This document shows positions 17,289-27,300 of a DNA stretch of 64,000 nucleotides, in pieces. The notes below the pieces were generated by a model, which ran no database searches, was not told where the DNA came from, and saw nothing but the letters and a program-made list of their open reading frames with translations. Origin of the DNA: Thalassococcus sp. S3. GTDB taxonomy: Bacteria > Pseudomonadota > Alphaproteobacteria > Rhodobacterales > Rhodobacteraceae. The first letter of the stretch is position 1. Each line of letters opens with the position of its first letter. Location of the stretch: positions 1 to 64,000 of the forward strand of contig NZ_CP022304.1 in the NCBI RefSeq assembly GCF_004216475.1. The letters are read 5' to 3'. A program made the position numbers and the translations under genes.

Positions 17289-18854
17289 ATGAGTGGTCCT
17301 GTCACGTATGATGCTGCTGATCAGGTGGATGTGTTGCCGGGCGACCGTCGCGAGGAAAGCCCGCAAGGGCTTGAGGAGCCGCCTGTTTTGGGCTGCCATT
17401 CGGGCAGCGAGATGGAGAAGGCGGCTAAGCTGGCGGGCAACTCGGAATTGCTGGAGCAGTTCGCGAAGGACTACCCGCAAGGGCCGCACGACAAGCCACA
17501 GAGCATGTGCCCTGCCTTTGGTTCGCTGCGCGTGGGTCTGCGGATGAAGCGGGTTGCGACCGTGCTATCTGGCTCGGCCTGCTGCGTCTACGGGCTGACC
17601 TTCGTGAGCCATTTCTACGGCGCGCGGCGCTCGGTCGGCTATGTGCCGTTCAATTCCGAGACGCTGGTGACCGGCAAGCTTTTCGAGGACATCCGGGAAA
17701 GCGTCCATGATATGGCCGACCCCGACAAATACGACGCCATCGTGGTGACGAACCTGTGTGTTCCCACGGCGAGCGGCGTGCCGCTGCGGCTGTTGCCGAG
17801 CGAGATTAACGGTGTCCGGATCGTCGGGATCGACGTGCCCGGATTTGGAATCCCCACTCATGCCGAGGCCAAGGATGTTCTGGCCGGAGCAATGCTGAAC
17901 TATGCCCGCGCCGAGGTAGAGGCGGGGCCGGTGGCGGCTCCCGTGGGTGGGAAATCGGATCGTCCGACGGTGAGCCTTCTGGGAGAGATGTTCCCGGCGG
18001 ATCCGGTGATGATCGGTCAGATGCTGGCGCCGATGGGGCTGGCAGCCGGACCGGTTATCCCCTGCCGGGAATGGAGAGAGCTGTATGCCGCGCTCGATTG
18101 TGGCGCGGTGGCAGCGATCCATCCCTTCTACACCGCGGCGATCCGTGAGTTTGAAGCCGCGGGGCGGCCCATCGTGGGCTCCGCGCCCGTGGGGCATGAC
18201 GGCACGGCGGCGTGGCTTGCGGGCATCGGCGATGCGTTCGGGCTGGCGGCGGACAAGGTGGCGGAGGCGCAGAATGCGTTCCTGCCGGCCATCAAGGGCG
18301 CGCTGGCGGCGATGCCGATCAAGGGGACGATCACGCTCTCGGGTTACGAGGGCAGCGAGCTTCTGGTCGCACGTCTGCTGATTGAAAGCGGCGCGGAGGT
18401 GCCTTACGTGGGCACCGCCTGCCCCAAGACGCCCTGGTCGGCGGCAGATGCCGCATGGCTGGAGGCGAAGGGCGCCAAGGTCAAGTTCCGCGCATCGCTT
18501 GAAGATGATTGCGCGGCGATGGAGGCGATCACGCCGGATTTGGCCATCGGCACCACACCGGTGGTGCAGAAGGCCAAGGAGCTTGGCATTCCGGGGCTTT
18601 ACTTCACCAACCTGATCTCCGCCCGGCCTTTGATGGGCCCGGCAGGGGCGGGTAGTCTGGCGCAGGTGATCAATGCGGCCATCGGCAACAAGGACCGGAT
18701 GGCGCATATGAAGGCCTTCTTCGAAGGCGTGGGGGAGGGCGATACGGCGGGCGTCTGGGAAGGCGATCCGAACCTGAGACCGGATTTCCGCGCCGCGCAT
18801 CAGAAGAAGCTCGACAAGCAGGCGCGCGTCGCGAAGGCGGAGCAGATGATATGA
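17289..18854 (+). CDS. bchY: Chlorophyllide a reductase subunit Y
   Basis: 521-residue NifD-like subunit of chlorophyllide a reductase. With BchZ it forms the catalytic heterotetramer that receives electrons from BchX. Conserved cluster-ligand cysteines occur in VLGCHSGSEMEKA and MCPAFGSLRVGLRMKRVATVLSGSACCVYGLTFVSHFYGA. The C-terminal half carries NifD-like Rossmann repeats (ITLSGYEGSELLVARLL). Length is normal. Start at the ATG 17289, after the hairpin element. Confidence 0.95.
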   Translation: MSGPVTYDAADQVDVLPGDRREESPQGLEEPPVLGCHSGSEMEKAAKLAGNSELLEQFAKDYPQGPHDKPQSMCPAFGSLRVGLRMKRVATVLSGSACCVYGLTFVSHFYGARRSVGYVPFNSETLVTGKLFEDIRESVHDMADPDKYDAIVVTNLCVPTASGVPLRLLPSEINGVRIVGIDVPGFGIPTHAEAKDVLAGAMLNYARAEVEAGPVAAPVGGKSDRPTVSLLGEMFPADPVMIGQMLAPMGLAAGPVIPCREWRELYAALDCGAVAAIHPFYTAAIREFEAAGRPIVGSAPVGHDGTAAWLAGIGDAFGLAADKVAEAQNAFLPAIKGALAAMPIKGTITLSGYEGSELLVARLLIESGAEVPYVGTACPKTPWSAADAAWLEAKGAKVKFRASLEDDCAAMEAITPDLAIGTTPVVQKAKELGIPGLYFTNLISARPLMGPAGAGSLAQVINAAIGNKDRMAHMKAFFEGVGEGDTAGVWEGDPNLRPDFRAAHQKKLDKQARVAKAEQMI

Positions 18855-18958
18855 GACGCGAAGCACTCTCACATCATTTGCCCGGTGCGGGAAAGCGGGT
18901 TTGCTTGCAAACCGGCGGCCGCACACCATCGAACGGTGCGCCTTTGGGAGACGTTGGA

Positions 18959-19010
18959 CCGGGGGTTTCACACCCCCGGACCCCCGTGGAGTTTATCTGG
19001 CAAGATGAAG
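18959..19010 (+). repeat. Hairpin plus conserved element before bchZ
   Basis: Stem CGGGGGT / ACCCCCG (about 18959-18977), then GGAGTTTATCTGGCAAGATG and AAG at 18988-19010, identical over 23 bp to 17255-17277. The remainder of 18855-19026 has no gene. Confidence 0.7.
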
Positions 19011-19026
19011 CAGGGGAGGCAGTTTC

Positions 19027-20526
19027 ATGCTGATCCAGGATCATGACAGGGCCGGAGGATATTGGGGCGCCGTCTATGCGTTTTGCGCCGTGAAGGGGCT
19101 GCAATGCGTGATCGACGGGCCTGTTGGATGTGAGAACCTGCCGGTGACCTCGGTGTTGCATTACACCGACGCGTTGCCGCCGCATGAGCTTCCGATCGTG
19201 GTCACTGGCCTCGGAGAGGAAGAGCTGGGTCGGGATGGGACCGAGGGCGCGATGAAGCGCGCTTGGGGTGTGCTCGACCCAGCTTTACCCGCCGTTGTTG
19301 TGACCGGGTCGATTGCGGAGATGATTGGCGGCGGGGTGACCCCCCAGGGCACCAACATCCAGAGGTTTTTGCCGCGCACCATTGACGAGGATCAGTGGGA
19401 AGCCGCGGACCGGGCGATGACCTGGATCTTTACCGAATTCGGTATGACGAAAGGTCGGATGCCCCGCGAGGCCAAGCGTGAGGAGGACGCAAAGCCGCGC
19501 GTGAATATCCTGGGTCCGATGTACGGCACGTTCAACATGCCCTCGGATCTGGCCGAAATCCGGCGTCTGGTCGAAGGGATCGGCGCCGAGGTGAACATGG
19601 TGATGCCCCTAGGCGCGCATGTGGCCGAGATGCGGAACCTCGTGAATGCGGATGTGAATATCTGCATGTACCGCGAATTCGGGCGTGGCCTCTGCGAAGT
19701 GCTGGGCAAGCCCTATCTGCAGGCGCCCATCGGGGTGGAGAGCACGACGAAGTTCCTGCGCACGCTGGGCGAGATGCTGGATCTGGATCCCGAGCCCTTC
19801 ATCCAGCGCGAGAAGCATTCGACGATCAAACCGGTCTGGGATCTGTGGCGGTCGGTCACGCAGGACTTCTTTGCCACGGCGTCTTTCGCGATCGTGGCGA
19901 ACGAGACCTATGCCCGGGGCATCCGGTTGTTCCTGGAAGAGGATATGGGTCTGCCTTGCGCCTTTGCGGTGGCACGGACGGCGGGTGCCAAGACCAACAA
20001 TGAGGAAGTGCGCGCGCTGATGGCGCAGAAACGGCCCCTGATCGTGATGGGGTCGATCAACGAGAAGATGTATCTGGCCGAGCTTAAGGGTGGGCACGGG
20101 CCAAGCCCGGCCTTTATTCCCGCAAGCTTCCCCGGTGCTGCGATCCGACGGGCCACGGGCACGCCGTTCATGGGGTATGCCGGGGCCACCTACATGATCC
20201 AGGAGGTCTGCAACGGCCTCTTCGATGCGCTCTTCCACATCCTGCCGCTGGCCAGCGACATGGATGATGCAGAGGCCACGCTGACCCCGCTGCGCCGGGA
20301 TTTCCCCTGGGATCCGGAGGCGCAGACCATGCTCGACAAGATCGTGGCGCAACACCCGATCCTCACGCGGATCTCCGCGGCCAAGACGCTGCGGGATGCC
20401 GCTGAAGAGGCCGCCCTGGCCGCAGGTGCCGACCGCGTTGTGGTCGAGACCGTGCGCGCCCTGGACCCTGCGCTGGCTGAGGCCGGCGACACAGACGAGA
20501 CACCCATGAAAGGAGACCCGTCATGA
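19027..20526 (+). CDS. bchZ: Chlorophyllide a reductase subunit Z
   Basis: 499-residue NifK-like partner of BchY. N-terminal features include [46 protein letters not shown] with the cluster-binding cysteine, and [14 protein letters not shown]. The C-terminal BchB/BchZ-type tail ([37 protein letters not shown]) is present. The stop overlaps the pufQ start (ATGA), so bchZ and the puf genes are co-transcribed. Confidence 0.95.
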   Translation: MLIQDHDRAGGYWGAVYAFCAVKGLQCVIDGPVGCENLPVTSVLHYTDALPPHELPIVVTGLGEEELGRDGTEGAMKRAWGVLDPALPAVVVTGSIAEMIGGGVTPQGTNIQRFLPRTIDEDQWEAADRAMTWIFTEFGMTKGRMPREAKREEDAKPRVNILGPMYGTFNMPSDLAEIRRLVEGIGAEVNMVMPLGAHVAEMRNLVNADVNICMYREFGRGLCEVLGKPYLQAPIGVESTTKFLRTLGEMLDLDPEPFIQREKHSTIKPVWDLWRSVTQDFFATASFAIVANETYARGIRLFLEEDMGLPCAFAVARTAGAKTNNEEVRALMAQKRPLIVMGSINEKMYLAELKGGHGPSPAFIPASFPGAAIRRATGTPFMGYAGATYMIQEVCNGLFDALFHILPLASDMDDAEATLTPLRRDFPWDPEAQTMLDKIVAQHPILTRISAAKTLRDAAEEAALAAGADRVVVETVRALDPALAEAGDTDETPMKGDPS

Positions 20527-20747
20527 CGGATATGACTTCGAACACGCCGGTGGAGGCGCGCAGCCACAAGCCGCCGAAGACGGAATTCATGGTCTATTTC
20601 GCGATCATTTTCGTGGCGACGCTGCCGCTGGCCACGCTCACCTGGGCGCTGGCCGCGATCAAGAGCGGATCGTTCACCGAAAAGGGTCCGGTGGCACGTG
20701 CCTGGAGCCAGGCCCGGATCATCACACCGATGATCTTTACCGCATGA
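20523..20747 (+). CDS. pufQ: PufQ, photosynthetic complex assembly / bacteriochlorophyll regulatory protein
   Basis: 74-residue PufQ, a small single-span protein needed for normal bacteriochlorophyll delivery to pigment-protein complexes. A transmembrane segment at about 23-46 ([21 protein letters not shown]) is followed by a basic tail with [16 protein letters not shown], a family hallmark. It overlaps bchZ by 4 bp. The 138-bp gap to pufB holds GC-rich inverted repeats and no gene. Confidence 0.92.
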   Translation: MTDMTSNTPVEARSHKPPKTEFMVYFAIIFVATLPLATLTWALAAIKSGSFTEKGPVARAWSQARIITPMIFTA

Positions 20748-20885
20748 GAATACCCCGTCGCCCGATCGTGGCGGGGATCAAGACTGGCCGTCCGACAGGG
20801 CGGGCAGAGCCCGGAGGGGCGCAAGCCCTAAAGGACCCGGCCGCGGGGAGCGCGGCGTCAGCTTAGGTTTTCGAAAGGAAAGTTT

Positions 20886-21035
20886 ATGGCTGATAACTCC
20901 GACCTGTCCTTCACAGGTCTTACCGACGAACAGGCGCAGGAATTGCACTCTGTCTACATGAGCGGGCTCTGGCTGTTTTCGGCCGTGGCTATCGTCGCTC
21001 ATTTGGCAACGTTCATCTGGCGTCCGTGGTTCTGA
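20886..21035 (+). CDS. pufB: Light-harvesting 1 beta polypeptide
   Basis: 49-residue LH1 beta chain: [20 protein letters not shown], then the amphipathic entry helix [11 protein letters not shown], one membrane span, and the bacteriochlorophyll-ligating histidine in [22 protein letters not shown] precedes the ATG. It is followed 14 bp later by pufA. Confidence 0.95.
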   Translation: MADNSDLSFTGLTDEQAQELHSVYMSGLWLFSAVAIVAHLATFIWRPWF

Positions 21036-21049
21036 GGAGGGATTGAGAC

Positions 21050-21214
21050 ATGCAGAAATTCTATAAGATTTGGCTCGTTTTCGATCCCCGCCGTGTGTTT
21101 GTCGCACAGGGCGTTTTCCTTTTCCTGCTGGCAGCGATGATTCACCTCGTCCTGCTGAGCACGGACCACTTCAACTGGTTTGAACTGGCGGCCCAAAAGG
21201 CGGCTGGCGGCTGA
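21050..21214 (+). CDS. pufA: Light-harvesting 1 alpha polypeptide
   Basis: 54-residue LH1 alpha chain: [20 protein letters not shown], then a single span with the bacteriochlorophyll-ligating histidine in [12 protein letters not shown] near the C terminus would tune pigment absorption. GAGGAGGG lies 9 bp before the start. Two hairpins follow the stop. Confidence 0.95.
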   Translation: MQKFYKIWLVFDPRRVFVAQGVFLFLLAAMIHLVLLSTDHFNWFELAAQKAAGG

Positions 21215-21290
21215 TCCCCCCGGATCAGCCCTGTGAAGTGACAGACAACGTTGCGGGCGGCACGCGCTGCTTGAACCGGGTCGCCCGCAA
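21209..21290 (+). other. puf intercistronic stem-loops between pufA and pufL
   Basis: Hairpin 1: GGCTGATCC / GGATCAGCC, 9-bp stem with a 4-base loop (21209-21230), beginning in the last pufA codons. Hairpin 2: TTGCGGGCG / CGCCCGCAA (21251-21290) with a 22-base loop. In Rhodobacter such hairpins protect the pufBA mRNA from 3' decay and give excess LH1 over reaction-centre message. Confidence 0.75.
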
Positions 21291-21357
21291 CAAACCAAAA
21301 ATAACGACGGCTTTCGGACCATGACGGACGGGCCGCCAAACGCGGAGATCAGAGAAG

Positions 21358-22197
21358 ATGGCGTTGCTCAGCTTCGAGAGAAAGTATCGCGTCCGCGGAG
21401 GGACGCTGATCGGCGGTGATCTGTTCGACTTCTGGGTGGGGCCCTTCTATGTGGGGTTCTTCGGGGTCACGACTGCCTTTTTTGCCCTGTTGGGCACGGT
21501 TTTGATTTTCTGGGGCGCGAGCCAGCAGGGCACGTTTAACCCATGGTTGATCAACATCGCCCCGCCTGACCTCAGCTACGGTCTGGGCATGGCGCCGCTG
21601 ATGGAAGGCGGTCTGTGGCAGATCATCACCTTCTGCGCGGTGGGCGCCTTCGTCAGTTGGGCGCTGCGCGAGGTGGAGATTTGCCGAAAGCTGGGCATGG
21701 GATATCACGTTCCCTTCGCCTTCGGGGTTGCGATCTTTGCCTATGTGACATTGGTCGTCTTTCGCCCGCTGCTCATGGGGGCATGGGGGCATGGATTTCC
21801 CTACGGCATCTTCAGCCACCTCGATTGGGTGAGCAACACGGGCTACGCCTATCTGCACTTCCACTACAACCCGGCGCATATGCTGGCGGTGACCTTCTTC
21901 TTTACCACCACACTGGCGCTGGCGCTGCACGGCGCGCTGATCCTGTCGGCGGCGAACCCCGAAGAGGGGGAAGAGATGAAGACGCCCGATCACGAGGACA
22001 CGTTCTTTCGCGATTTCATCGGCTATTCGGTGGGCACCCTGGGCATTCACCGCGTGGGCCTTCTCCTGGCGCTGAATGCCGGGTTCTGGAGTGCGATCTG
22101 CATCATCATCAGCGGCCCGGTCTGGACCAAGGGCTGGCCCGAATGGTGGAACTGGTGGCTTGAGCTGCCGATCTGGGGCTCGAATGTGGGACTGTAA
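21358..22197 (+). CDS. pufL: Photosynthetic reaction centre L subunit
   Basis: 279-residue L chain with five membrane spans. Accessory- and special-pair bacteriochlorophyll histidines lie in the [13 protein letters not shown] segment (about 163-175). The non-haem iron and quinone-site histidines are in [16 protein letters not shown] (about 190) and [14 protein letters not shown] (about 230). Length matches the family (about 275-282). Confidence 0.97.
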   Translation: MALLSFERKYRVRGGTLIGGDLFDFWVGPFYVGFFGVTTAFFALLGTVLIFWGASQQGTFNPWLINIAPPDLSYGLGMAPLMEGGLWQIITFCAVGAFVSWALREVEICRKLGMGYHVPFAFGVAIFAYVTLVVFRPLLMGAWGHGFPYGIFSHLDWVSNTGYAYLHFHYNPAHMLAVTFFFTTTLALALHGALILSAANPEEGEEMKTPDHEDTFFRDFIGYSVGTLGIHRVGLLLALNAGFWSAICIIISGPVWTKGWPEWWNWWLELPIWGSNVGL

Positions 22198-22199
22198 TC

Positions 22200-23186
22200 A
22201 TGGCTGAATATCAGAACATTTTCACGCAGGTGCAGGTCCAGGGAACGCCCGAATGGGGCATGGACGACAACGGCACCATGACCGCGGAGCGGATCGGCAA
22301 GCCCGGTTTCTCCAAACTCTTCGGGCTTTTCGGCAACGCCCAGCTTGGCCCCTTCTATCTGGGCTGGACGGGCATGATCTCTCTGGCCTGCGGCCTCATC
22401 TGGTTCAACATCGTGGGCCTGAACATGCTGGCGCAGGTGGGCTGGGATTTCCCCGAATTCATCCGGCAGCTGTTCTGGCTGGCGCTTGAGCCGCCCAGCC
22501 CGGAATACGGCCTGTCGATGCCGCCGCTGAATGATGGCGGGTGGTACATCATCTCCAGCTTCTTCCTGCTGGTCAGCGTGATGACCTGGTGGCTGCGCTC
22601 CTATCTGCTGGCCGCCGAGCACAAGATGGGCAAGCATGTCTTCTGGGCGTTCGGCAGCGCCATCTGGCTCTTCCTGGTGCTCGGTCTTTTCCGCCCGGTC
22701 CTGATGGGATCGTGGTCGGAGGCCGTGCCATACGGTATCTTCCCGCACCTCGACTGGACCACGGCGTTTTCGATCCGCTACGGCAACCTTTACTACAACC
22801 CGTTCCACTGCCTGAGCATCGTGTTCCTTTATGGCTCTGTCCTGCTCTTTGCGATGCATGGTGCCACGATCCTGGCCGTGACCCGCTATGGCGGCGACCG
22901 GGAGCTAGAGCAGATCGTGGATCGCGGCACGGCCTCAGAACGCGCGGCTCTCTTCTGGCGGTGGACCATGGGCTTTAACGCCACGATGGAGGGCATTCAC
23001 CGCTGGGCCTGGTGGTTTGCGGTGCTGACCCCGATCACCGGAGGGATCGGCATTCTGCTGACCGGCACGGTGGTCGACAACTGGTTCATCTGGGCGCAGG
23101 AACACAATTTCGCGCCGATCTATGACGGCTCCTACGGCTACGAAGACTATCGCAGCTACGAAGCCTTTATCGGACAGGAGGGCTGA
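22200..23186 (+). CDS. pufM: Photosynthetic reaction centre M subunit
   Basis: 328-residue M chain, starting 2 bp after pufL. Five spans are evident. Special-pair region [15 protein letters not shown] (about 194-208), iron-ligand histidines in [39 protein letters not shown] and [14 protein letters not shown]. The C terminus extends slightly ([19 protein letters not shown]), typical of species whose reaction centre carries a PufC cytochrome. Confidence 0.97.
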   Translation: MAEYQNIFTQVQVQGTPEWGMDDNGTMTAERIGKPGFSKLFGLFGNAQLGPFYLGWTGMISLACGLIWFNIVGLNMLAQVGWDFPEFIRQLFWLALEPPSPEYGLSMPPLNDGGWYIISSFFLLVSVMTWWLRSYLLAAEHKMGKHVFWAFGSAIWLFLVLGLFRPVLMGSWSEAVPYGIFPHLDWTTAFSIRYGNLYYNPFHCLSIVFLYGSVLLFAMHGATILAVTRYGGDRELEQIVDRGTASERAALFWRWTMGFNATMEGIHRWAWWFAVLTPITGGIGILLTGTVVDNWFIWAQEHNFAPIYDGSYGYEDYRSYEAFIGQEG

Positions 23187-23189
23187 GCC

Positions 23190-24311
23190 ATGCTGCCCAA
23201 GTGGTTTGACGACTGGAACCGTGAGAACCCCACGGATATCTACGGGCCGGCCATCGTGGTCGGCACGGTGGGGGCGGCGGTGTTCGCGGCGGCGCTGATC
23301 GTGAGCTGGGGGCAACCCTTCGCCACGGACAGCCTGCAGACCGGTCCGCGCGGAACGGGGATGTCGGTGCCGGAATTCACTTCGGATCTCGACACACCGG
23401 ATCCCACGATCGAGGCCTATTACACCGAAGAGCCGTATCTGCCGGAAGGTGGCGAGCCGCTCGCACGCGACATTTATGACAACGTGCAGGTGCTGGGCGA
23501 TCTGACGGAGGACAACTTTAACCGTCTGATGAACGCGATGACCCAATGGGTCAGCCCCGAACAGGGCTGCGCCTATTGTCACGGCGATCTTGATCTTGAG
23601 GATTATGGTCAGGACAACCTCTACACCAAGGTTGTCAGCCGACGCATGATCCAGATGACCCAGAACATCAACGAGAACTGGGATGGGCATGTGAACGCCA
23701 ACAAGGAGGTGGGCGTAAACTGCTATACCTGCCACCGGGGCGAGAATGTGCCGTCGGAGATCTGGTTCCGCATCTCGCCGGTGAACGAGGCGGCAGAAGG
23801 TTGGGCCGCGGTGCAGAACCGTGCCACCAGCCTCAGCCAGTCGACCTCGCTGCCGTCGAATGCGATCGAGGTGTATCTGACCGATCCCGACAGCATGGTG
23901 AACGTGCATGATCTGGAAAGCCGCGTGGCCGGTGTGCCGGGGCTGACGGAGGATGTGCATACGATCCAGAAGACCGAGATGACCTATTCGCTGATGAATT
24001 ACTTCTCGAACTCGCTGGGTGTGAATTGTGTCTTCTGCCACAACAGCCGCGCGTTCTATGACGGATCCGAGCATACGCCCCAATGGGCCACCGCGCAGCT
24101 GGGTCGCCAGATGGTGATCGAGATGAACAACGAATACCTGATCCCACTCAAGGACACCTATCCGCCGGAACGCCTGGGCCCTGTTTATGCCGACGCGCCC
24201 AAGGCCGCATGTGCGACCTGCCACAAGGGCTATCAGCAGCCATTGCAGGGCACCAACATGATCGCGGATTGGCCGGAACTCGCGTCCAGCGACCCGCCGG
24301 AATACGAATAA
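23190..24311 (+). CDS. pufC: Reaction-centre tetrahaem cytochrome c subunit
   Basis: 373-residue PufC, the periplasmic cytochrome that re-reduces the special pair. Four CxxCH haem sites are visible in order: CAYCH, CYTCH, CVFCH and CATCH. An N-terminal hydrophobic stretch (AIVVGTVGAAVFAAALIVSWGQPFAT) anchors it, with no lipobox cysteine seen. It starts 3 bp after pufM. No pufX follows, so the LH1 ring is probably organised without PufX. Confidence 0.96.
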   Translation: MLPKWFDDWNRENPTDIYGPAIVVGTVGAAVFAAALIVSWGQPFATDSLQTGPRGTGMSVPEFTSDLDTPDPTIEAYYTEEPYLPEGGEPLARDIYDNVQVLGDLTEDNFNRLMNAMTQWVSPEQGCAYCHGDLDLEDYGQDNLYTKVVSRRMIQMTQNINENWDGHVNANKEVGVNCYTCHRGENVPSEIWFRISPVNEAAEGWAAVQNRATSLSQSTSLPSNAIEVYLTDPDSMVNVHDLESRVAGVPGLTEDVHTIQKTEMTYSLMNYFSNSLGVNCVFCHNSRAFYDGSEHTPQWATAQLGRQMVIEMNNEYLIPLKDTYPPERLGPVYADAPKAACATCHKGYQQPLQGTNMIADWPELASSDPPEYE

Positions 24312-24426
24312 GGGCCGGGCGGTGCCATCCGGCGCCGCCCCCCTTTGCCAGGCGCGGACCCGCGGCTTCCTGGGTCCGGGCACGGGGTGTAACACCCCGG
24401 TTCCCTTCCTGTTGGCTACAGGAGAC

Positions 24427-24472
24427 TGGCGCCGTACCTGAAGCTCACCTTCAAGTGCGGCGCCAATTTTTT
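24427..24472 (+). terminator. Probable intrinsic terminator after pufC
   Basis: Stem TGGCGCCG / CGGCGCCA (24427-24434 with 24458-24465), extended inside by TGAAG / CTTCA, followed by AATTTTTT. It stands between pufC and dxs, only 20 bp before the dxs ATG, so dxs would need read-through or a promoter overlapping this region. Confidence 0.65.
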
Positions 24473-24491
24473 CTCGGGAGGAGAAAGAGAC

Positions 24492-26408
24492 ATGACCCAT
24501 CCGCAGACACCGACCCTGGACCGTGTCGCCGGCCCCGCCGACCTCAAGGCGCTAAGCGACCGGGAATTGAAGGCGCTGGCGGATGAGTTGCGATCCGAGG
24601 TGATTTCAGCGGTGTCCGAAACGGGCGGACATCTGGGCTCCTCCCTCGGTGTGGTCGAGATGACGGTGGCGATCCACGCGGTCTTTAACACGCCGATGGA
24701 CAAGCTGGTCTGGGATGTGGGCCACCAATGCTATCCGCACAAGATCCTCACGGGCCGTCGCGACCGCATCCGCACCCTGCGCCAGAAAGACGGGTTGAGC
24801 GGGTTCACCAAACGCAGTGAAAGCGAATATGACCCGTTCGGGGCAGCGCATTCCTCGACCTCCATCTCTGCGGCGCTTGGGTTCACCGTGGGCCGCGATA
24901 TGGGCCAGCCCACGGGGGATGCAATCGCGGTGATCGGAGATGGCTCGATCAGTGCGGGCATGGCCTATGAGGCGCTCAACAATGCGGGCGCCGAGGGGCG
25001 GCGGATGTTCGTGATCCTGAACGATAACGAGATGAGCATCGCCCCGCCGGTGGGTGCGATGAGCACCTATCTCAGCCGCATCTCGCAGATGGGGCCGCTG
25101 CCGATGCTGGACGCGGTGGCCAAGGATATGGAGAAGATGCTGCCGGAGCCGGTCCGCCTTGGCGCGCAGCGCGCACGGCAGATGGTGACGGGGCTGCAGG
25201 GCGAAGGCACGTTCTTTGAAGAGTTGGGCTTCGACTATATCGGGCCCATCGACGGCCATGACATGACCCAGCTTCTGACCGTCCTGCGCGCCGCGCGGAC
25301 ACGGGCGAGCGGGCCGGTCGTGATCCATTGCTGCACGGTGAAGGGCAAGGGATACGCGCCCGCCGAAGGGTCGGCGGACAAATATCACGGCGTGGCCAAG
25401 TTCGACGTGGAAAGCGGCGTGCAGGCGAAAGCCAAGGCCAGCGCGCCCGCCTACACCAAGGTGTTCGGGGAGCAGCTGACCAAGGAGGCCGCGCGCGATC
25501 CGAGCATCGTGGCGGTGACGGCGGCGATGCCGTCGGGCACGGGCGTGAACATCATGGCCGACCGCTTCCCGGCACGGGTCTTTGACGTGGGCATCGCGGA
25601 ACAGCATGGCGTGACCTTTGCGGCGGGCATGGCGGCGTCGGGGCTGAAACCCTTCTGTGCGATTTACTCGACTTTCCTGCAACGTGGCTATGACCAGGTG
25701 GTGCACGATGTGGCGCTTCAGGGTCTGCCGGTGCGATTTGCCATCGACCGGGCGGGGCTGGTGGGGGCCGATGGTGCCACCCATGCGGGGTCGTTCGACG
25801 TTGGCTATATGGGTGCGCTGCCGGGCATGGTGGTGATGGCTGCTGCCGATGAGGCGGAGCTGTGCCACATGGTGCGCACGGCGGCGGAGTACGGAGAAGG
25901 TCCGATTGCCTTCCGCTATCCGCGCGGCAACGGAACGGGTGTTGCGATGCCGGAGCAGCCGGAGGTGCTGGAGATCGGCAAGGGTCGCGTGGTGCGGGAA
26001 GGCACCGATGTCGCGCTTTTGTCCTTCGGCGCCCATCTGGGCGAATGCGAGGCGGCGGCGGCGCTGCTGGAGGCCGAAGGCGTGTCGGTGACCATCGCGG
26101 ATGCACGCTTTGCCAAGCCGCTCGACATGGAGTTGATCCGGCAACTGGCCGGGCATCACGCCGCGCTGGTGACGGTGGAGCAGGGTGCGATGGGCGGCTT
26201 TGGCGCCTTTGTGCTGCAGGCGATGGCGGCGGAGGGGCTGCTGGATGGCGCCTGTGCGGTGCGCAACATGCATCTGCCGGACCGGTTCATAGACCAGGCG
26301 AGCCCGGCGGATATGTATGCGGCGGCGGGTCTGACGGCGCAGGATATCTCGGCCCGGGCGTTGCAGGCGTTGGGGCGTGAGGCGCGGGTCGTGCCGTTGC
26401 GCGCTTGA
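24492..26408 (+). CDS. dxs: 1-deoxy-D-xylulose-5-phosphate synthase
   Basis: 638-residue thiamine-diphosphate enzyme that condenses pyruvate and glyceraldehyde 3-phosphate, the entry step of the MEP isoprenoid pathway feeding carotenoids and the phytyl tail. Family motifs: [40 protein letters not shown], the ThDP motif [18 protein letters not shown]...ILNDNEMSI and [21 protein letters not shown] lies 9 bp upstream. A dxs copy directly after puf is common in Rhodobacteraceae and is often a second, phototrophy-linked copy. Confidence 0.96.
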   Translation: MTHPQTPTLDRVAGPADLKALSDRELKALADELRSEVISAVSETGGHLGSSLGVVEMTVAIHAVFNTPMDKLVWDVGHQCYPHKILTGRRDRIRTLRQKDGLSGFTKRSESEYDPFGAAHSSTSISAALGFTVGRDMGQPTGDAIAVIGDGSISAGMAYEALNNAGAEGRRMFVILNDNEMSIAPPVGAMSTYLSRISQMGPLPMLDAVAKDMEKMLPEPVRLGAQRARQMVTGLQGEGTFFEELGFDYIGPIDGHDMTQLLTVLRAARTRASGPVVIHCCTVKGKGYAPAEGSADKYHGVAKFDVESGVQAKAKASAPAYTKVFGEQLTKEAARDPSIVAVTAAMPSGTGVNIMADRFPARVFDVGIAEQHGVTFAAGMAASGLKPFCAIYSTFLQRGYDQVVHDVALQGLPVRFAIDRAGLVGADGATHAGSFDVGYMGALPGMVVMAAADEAELCHMVRTAAEYGEGPIAFRYPRGNGTGVAMPEQPEVLEIGKGRVVREGTDVALLSFGAHLGECEAAAALLEAEGVSVTIADARFAKPLDMELIRQLAGHHAALVTVEQGAMGGFGAFVLQAMAAEGLLDGACAVRNMHLPDRFIDQASPADMYAAAGLTAQDISARALQALGREARVVPLRA

Positions 26409-26474
26409 CGGATCGCGCTGCGCGCGATTGCCTTCCCTCTCGGGTCCGTAAACGGACCCTGACGGGCAGTGGGC

Positions 26475-26500
26475 GAGGATATTTTTAACCCAAAGAAGAC
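26475..26500 (+). repeat. Degenerate dispersed element after dxs
   Basis: GATATTTTTAACCCAAAGAA then GAC, resembling the ATTTTTA...GAAGAAG elements after tspO, crtC and idi. It overlaps the 3' end of the convergent hydrolase gene. Confidence 0.45.
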
Positions 26501-27300
26501 AAGGGATGCGCGTCCGTGAAGGCGCGTATTCTGTTTGCGACCGGTTGAGGGGCGTCCCAGTGGATCGAGTGGCCGGCATCCTCGATCACGTGTTGCGTGA
26601 CGTTGGGGATGGCCGAGAAGGCAGCGCGGCCTTCGGCTTCGGGGATCAGAAGGTCATGTTCGGCAAAGACGATTTGCGTGGGGCAGGGGATGTCAGCCGG
26701 ACGGGTCTGGGGTTTGAACGTCTTGAGCGCCTCGATCTGGTGGGCCATGGCCTGAAGCGATTGCGCGTGGGGATAGGCGAGGGCGGCCTGCAGGGCGATT
26801 TCGGTGTTTTGCGGATCGGCGAAGAAATCTGGGCGGAAGACCCAAGGATAGAGCGCCTTGAGCCAGAGGGTTTCGCCTTCGGGTGCGGCGCGCACCTCGT
26901 GGATCATGTCGAAGACGGCGATGGTGCGGGGGATGCGCACGGGGGCCGACGCGAGGATGGTCAGCGAGGCGATGCGGTCTGGGGCGAGGCCTGCAATCTC
27001 CATCGCCATCAGCCCACCCATGGAGTGGCCGGTGACATGGGTCTTGTCGATCTGCAGGTGATCCAGAAGCGCCAGCGCGTCCTGCGCCATCTGCTCGACG
27101 CTGACGGGTGCATCCCATGGGGTCGTGCGCCCGGTGGTGCGGTTGTCGGGGCGGATGACGTGGTGATCTTTGGCCAGCAACGAAACCAGAGGCCCCCAGC
27201 TTGCACTGTCGGAGAGCATCCCGGCGAGCAGGAGGAGCGGCGGGCCATCGCCATCTGTTTCGTAGTGCAGAGAGATGTCGTCTAGCGGCAGGTCAGGCAT
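26485..27300 (-). CDS. Alpha/beta-fold hydrolase (enol-lactonase-like)
   Basis: 271-residue hydrolase with the nucleophile elbow GHSMGGLMA (about 91-99), an oxyanion region LLLAGMLSDSASWGPL, an acid in FAEHDLLIPEAEG and the final histidine in EDAGHSIHWD. Closest in pattern to 3-oxoadipate enol-lactonases and related carboxylesterases, but the substrate cannot be read from sequence. The start overlaps the end of the P1-family peptidase by 8 bp, so both belong to one minus-strand operon. Confidence 0.75.
   Translation of the reverse strand: MPDLPLDDISLHYETDGDGPPLLLLAGMLSDSASWGPLVSLLAKDHHVIRPDNRTTGRTTPWDAPVSVEQMAQDALALLDHLQIDKTHVTGHSMGGLMAMEIAGLAPDRIASLTILASAPVRIPRTIAVFDMIHEVRAAPEGETLWLKALYPWVFRPDFFADPQNTEIALQAALAYPHAQSLQAMAHQIEALKTFKPQTRPADIPCPTQIVFAEHDLLIPEAEGRAAFSAIPNVTQHVIEDAGHSIHWDAPQPVANRIRAFTDAHPLSSLG

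Noticed and set aside
24606..26579. 657-residue minus-strand frame opposite dxs
   Set aside because: Antisense shadow of dxs, composition typical of reversed GC3-rich coding DNA.
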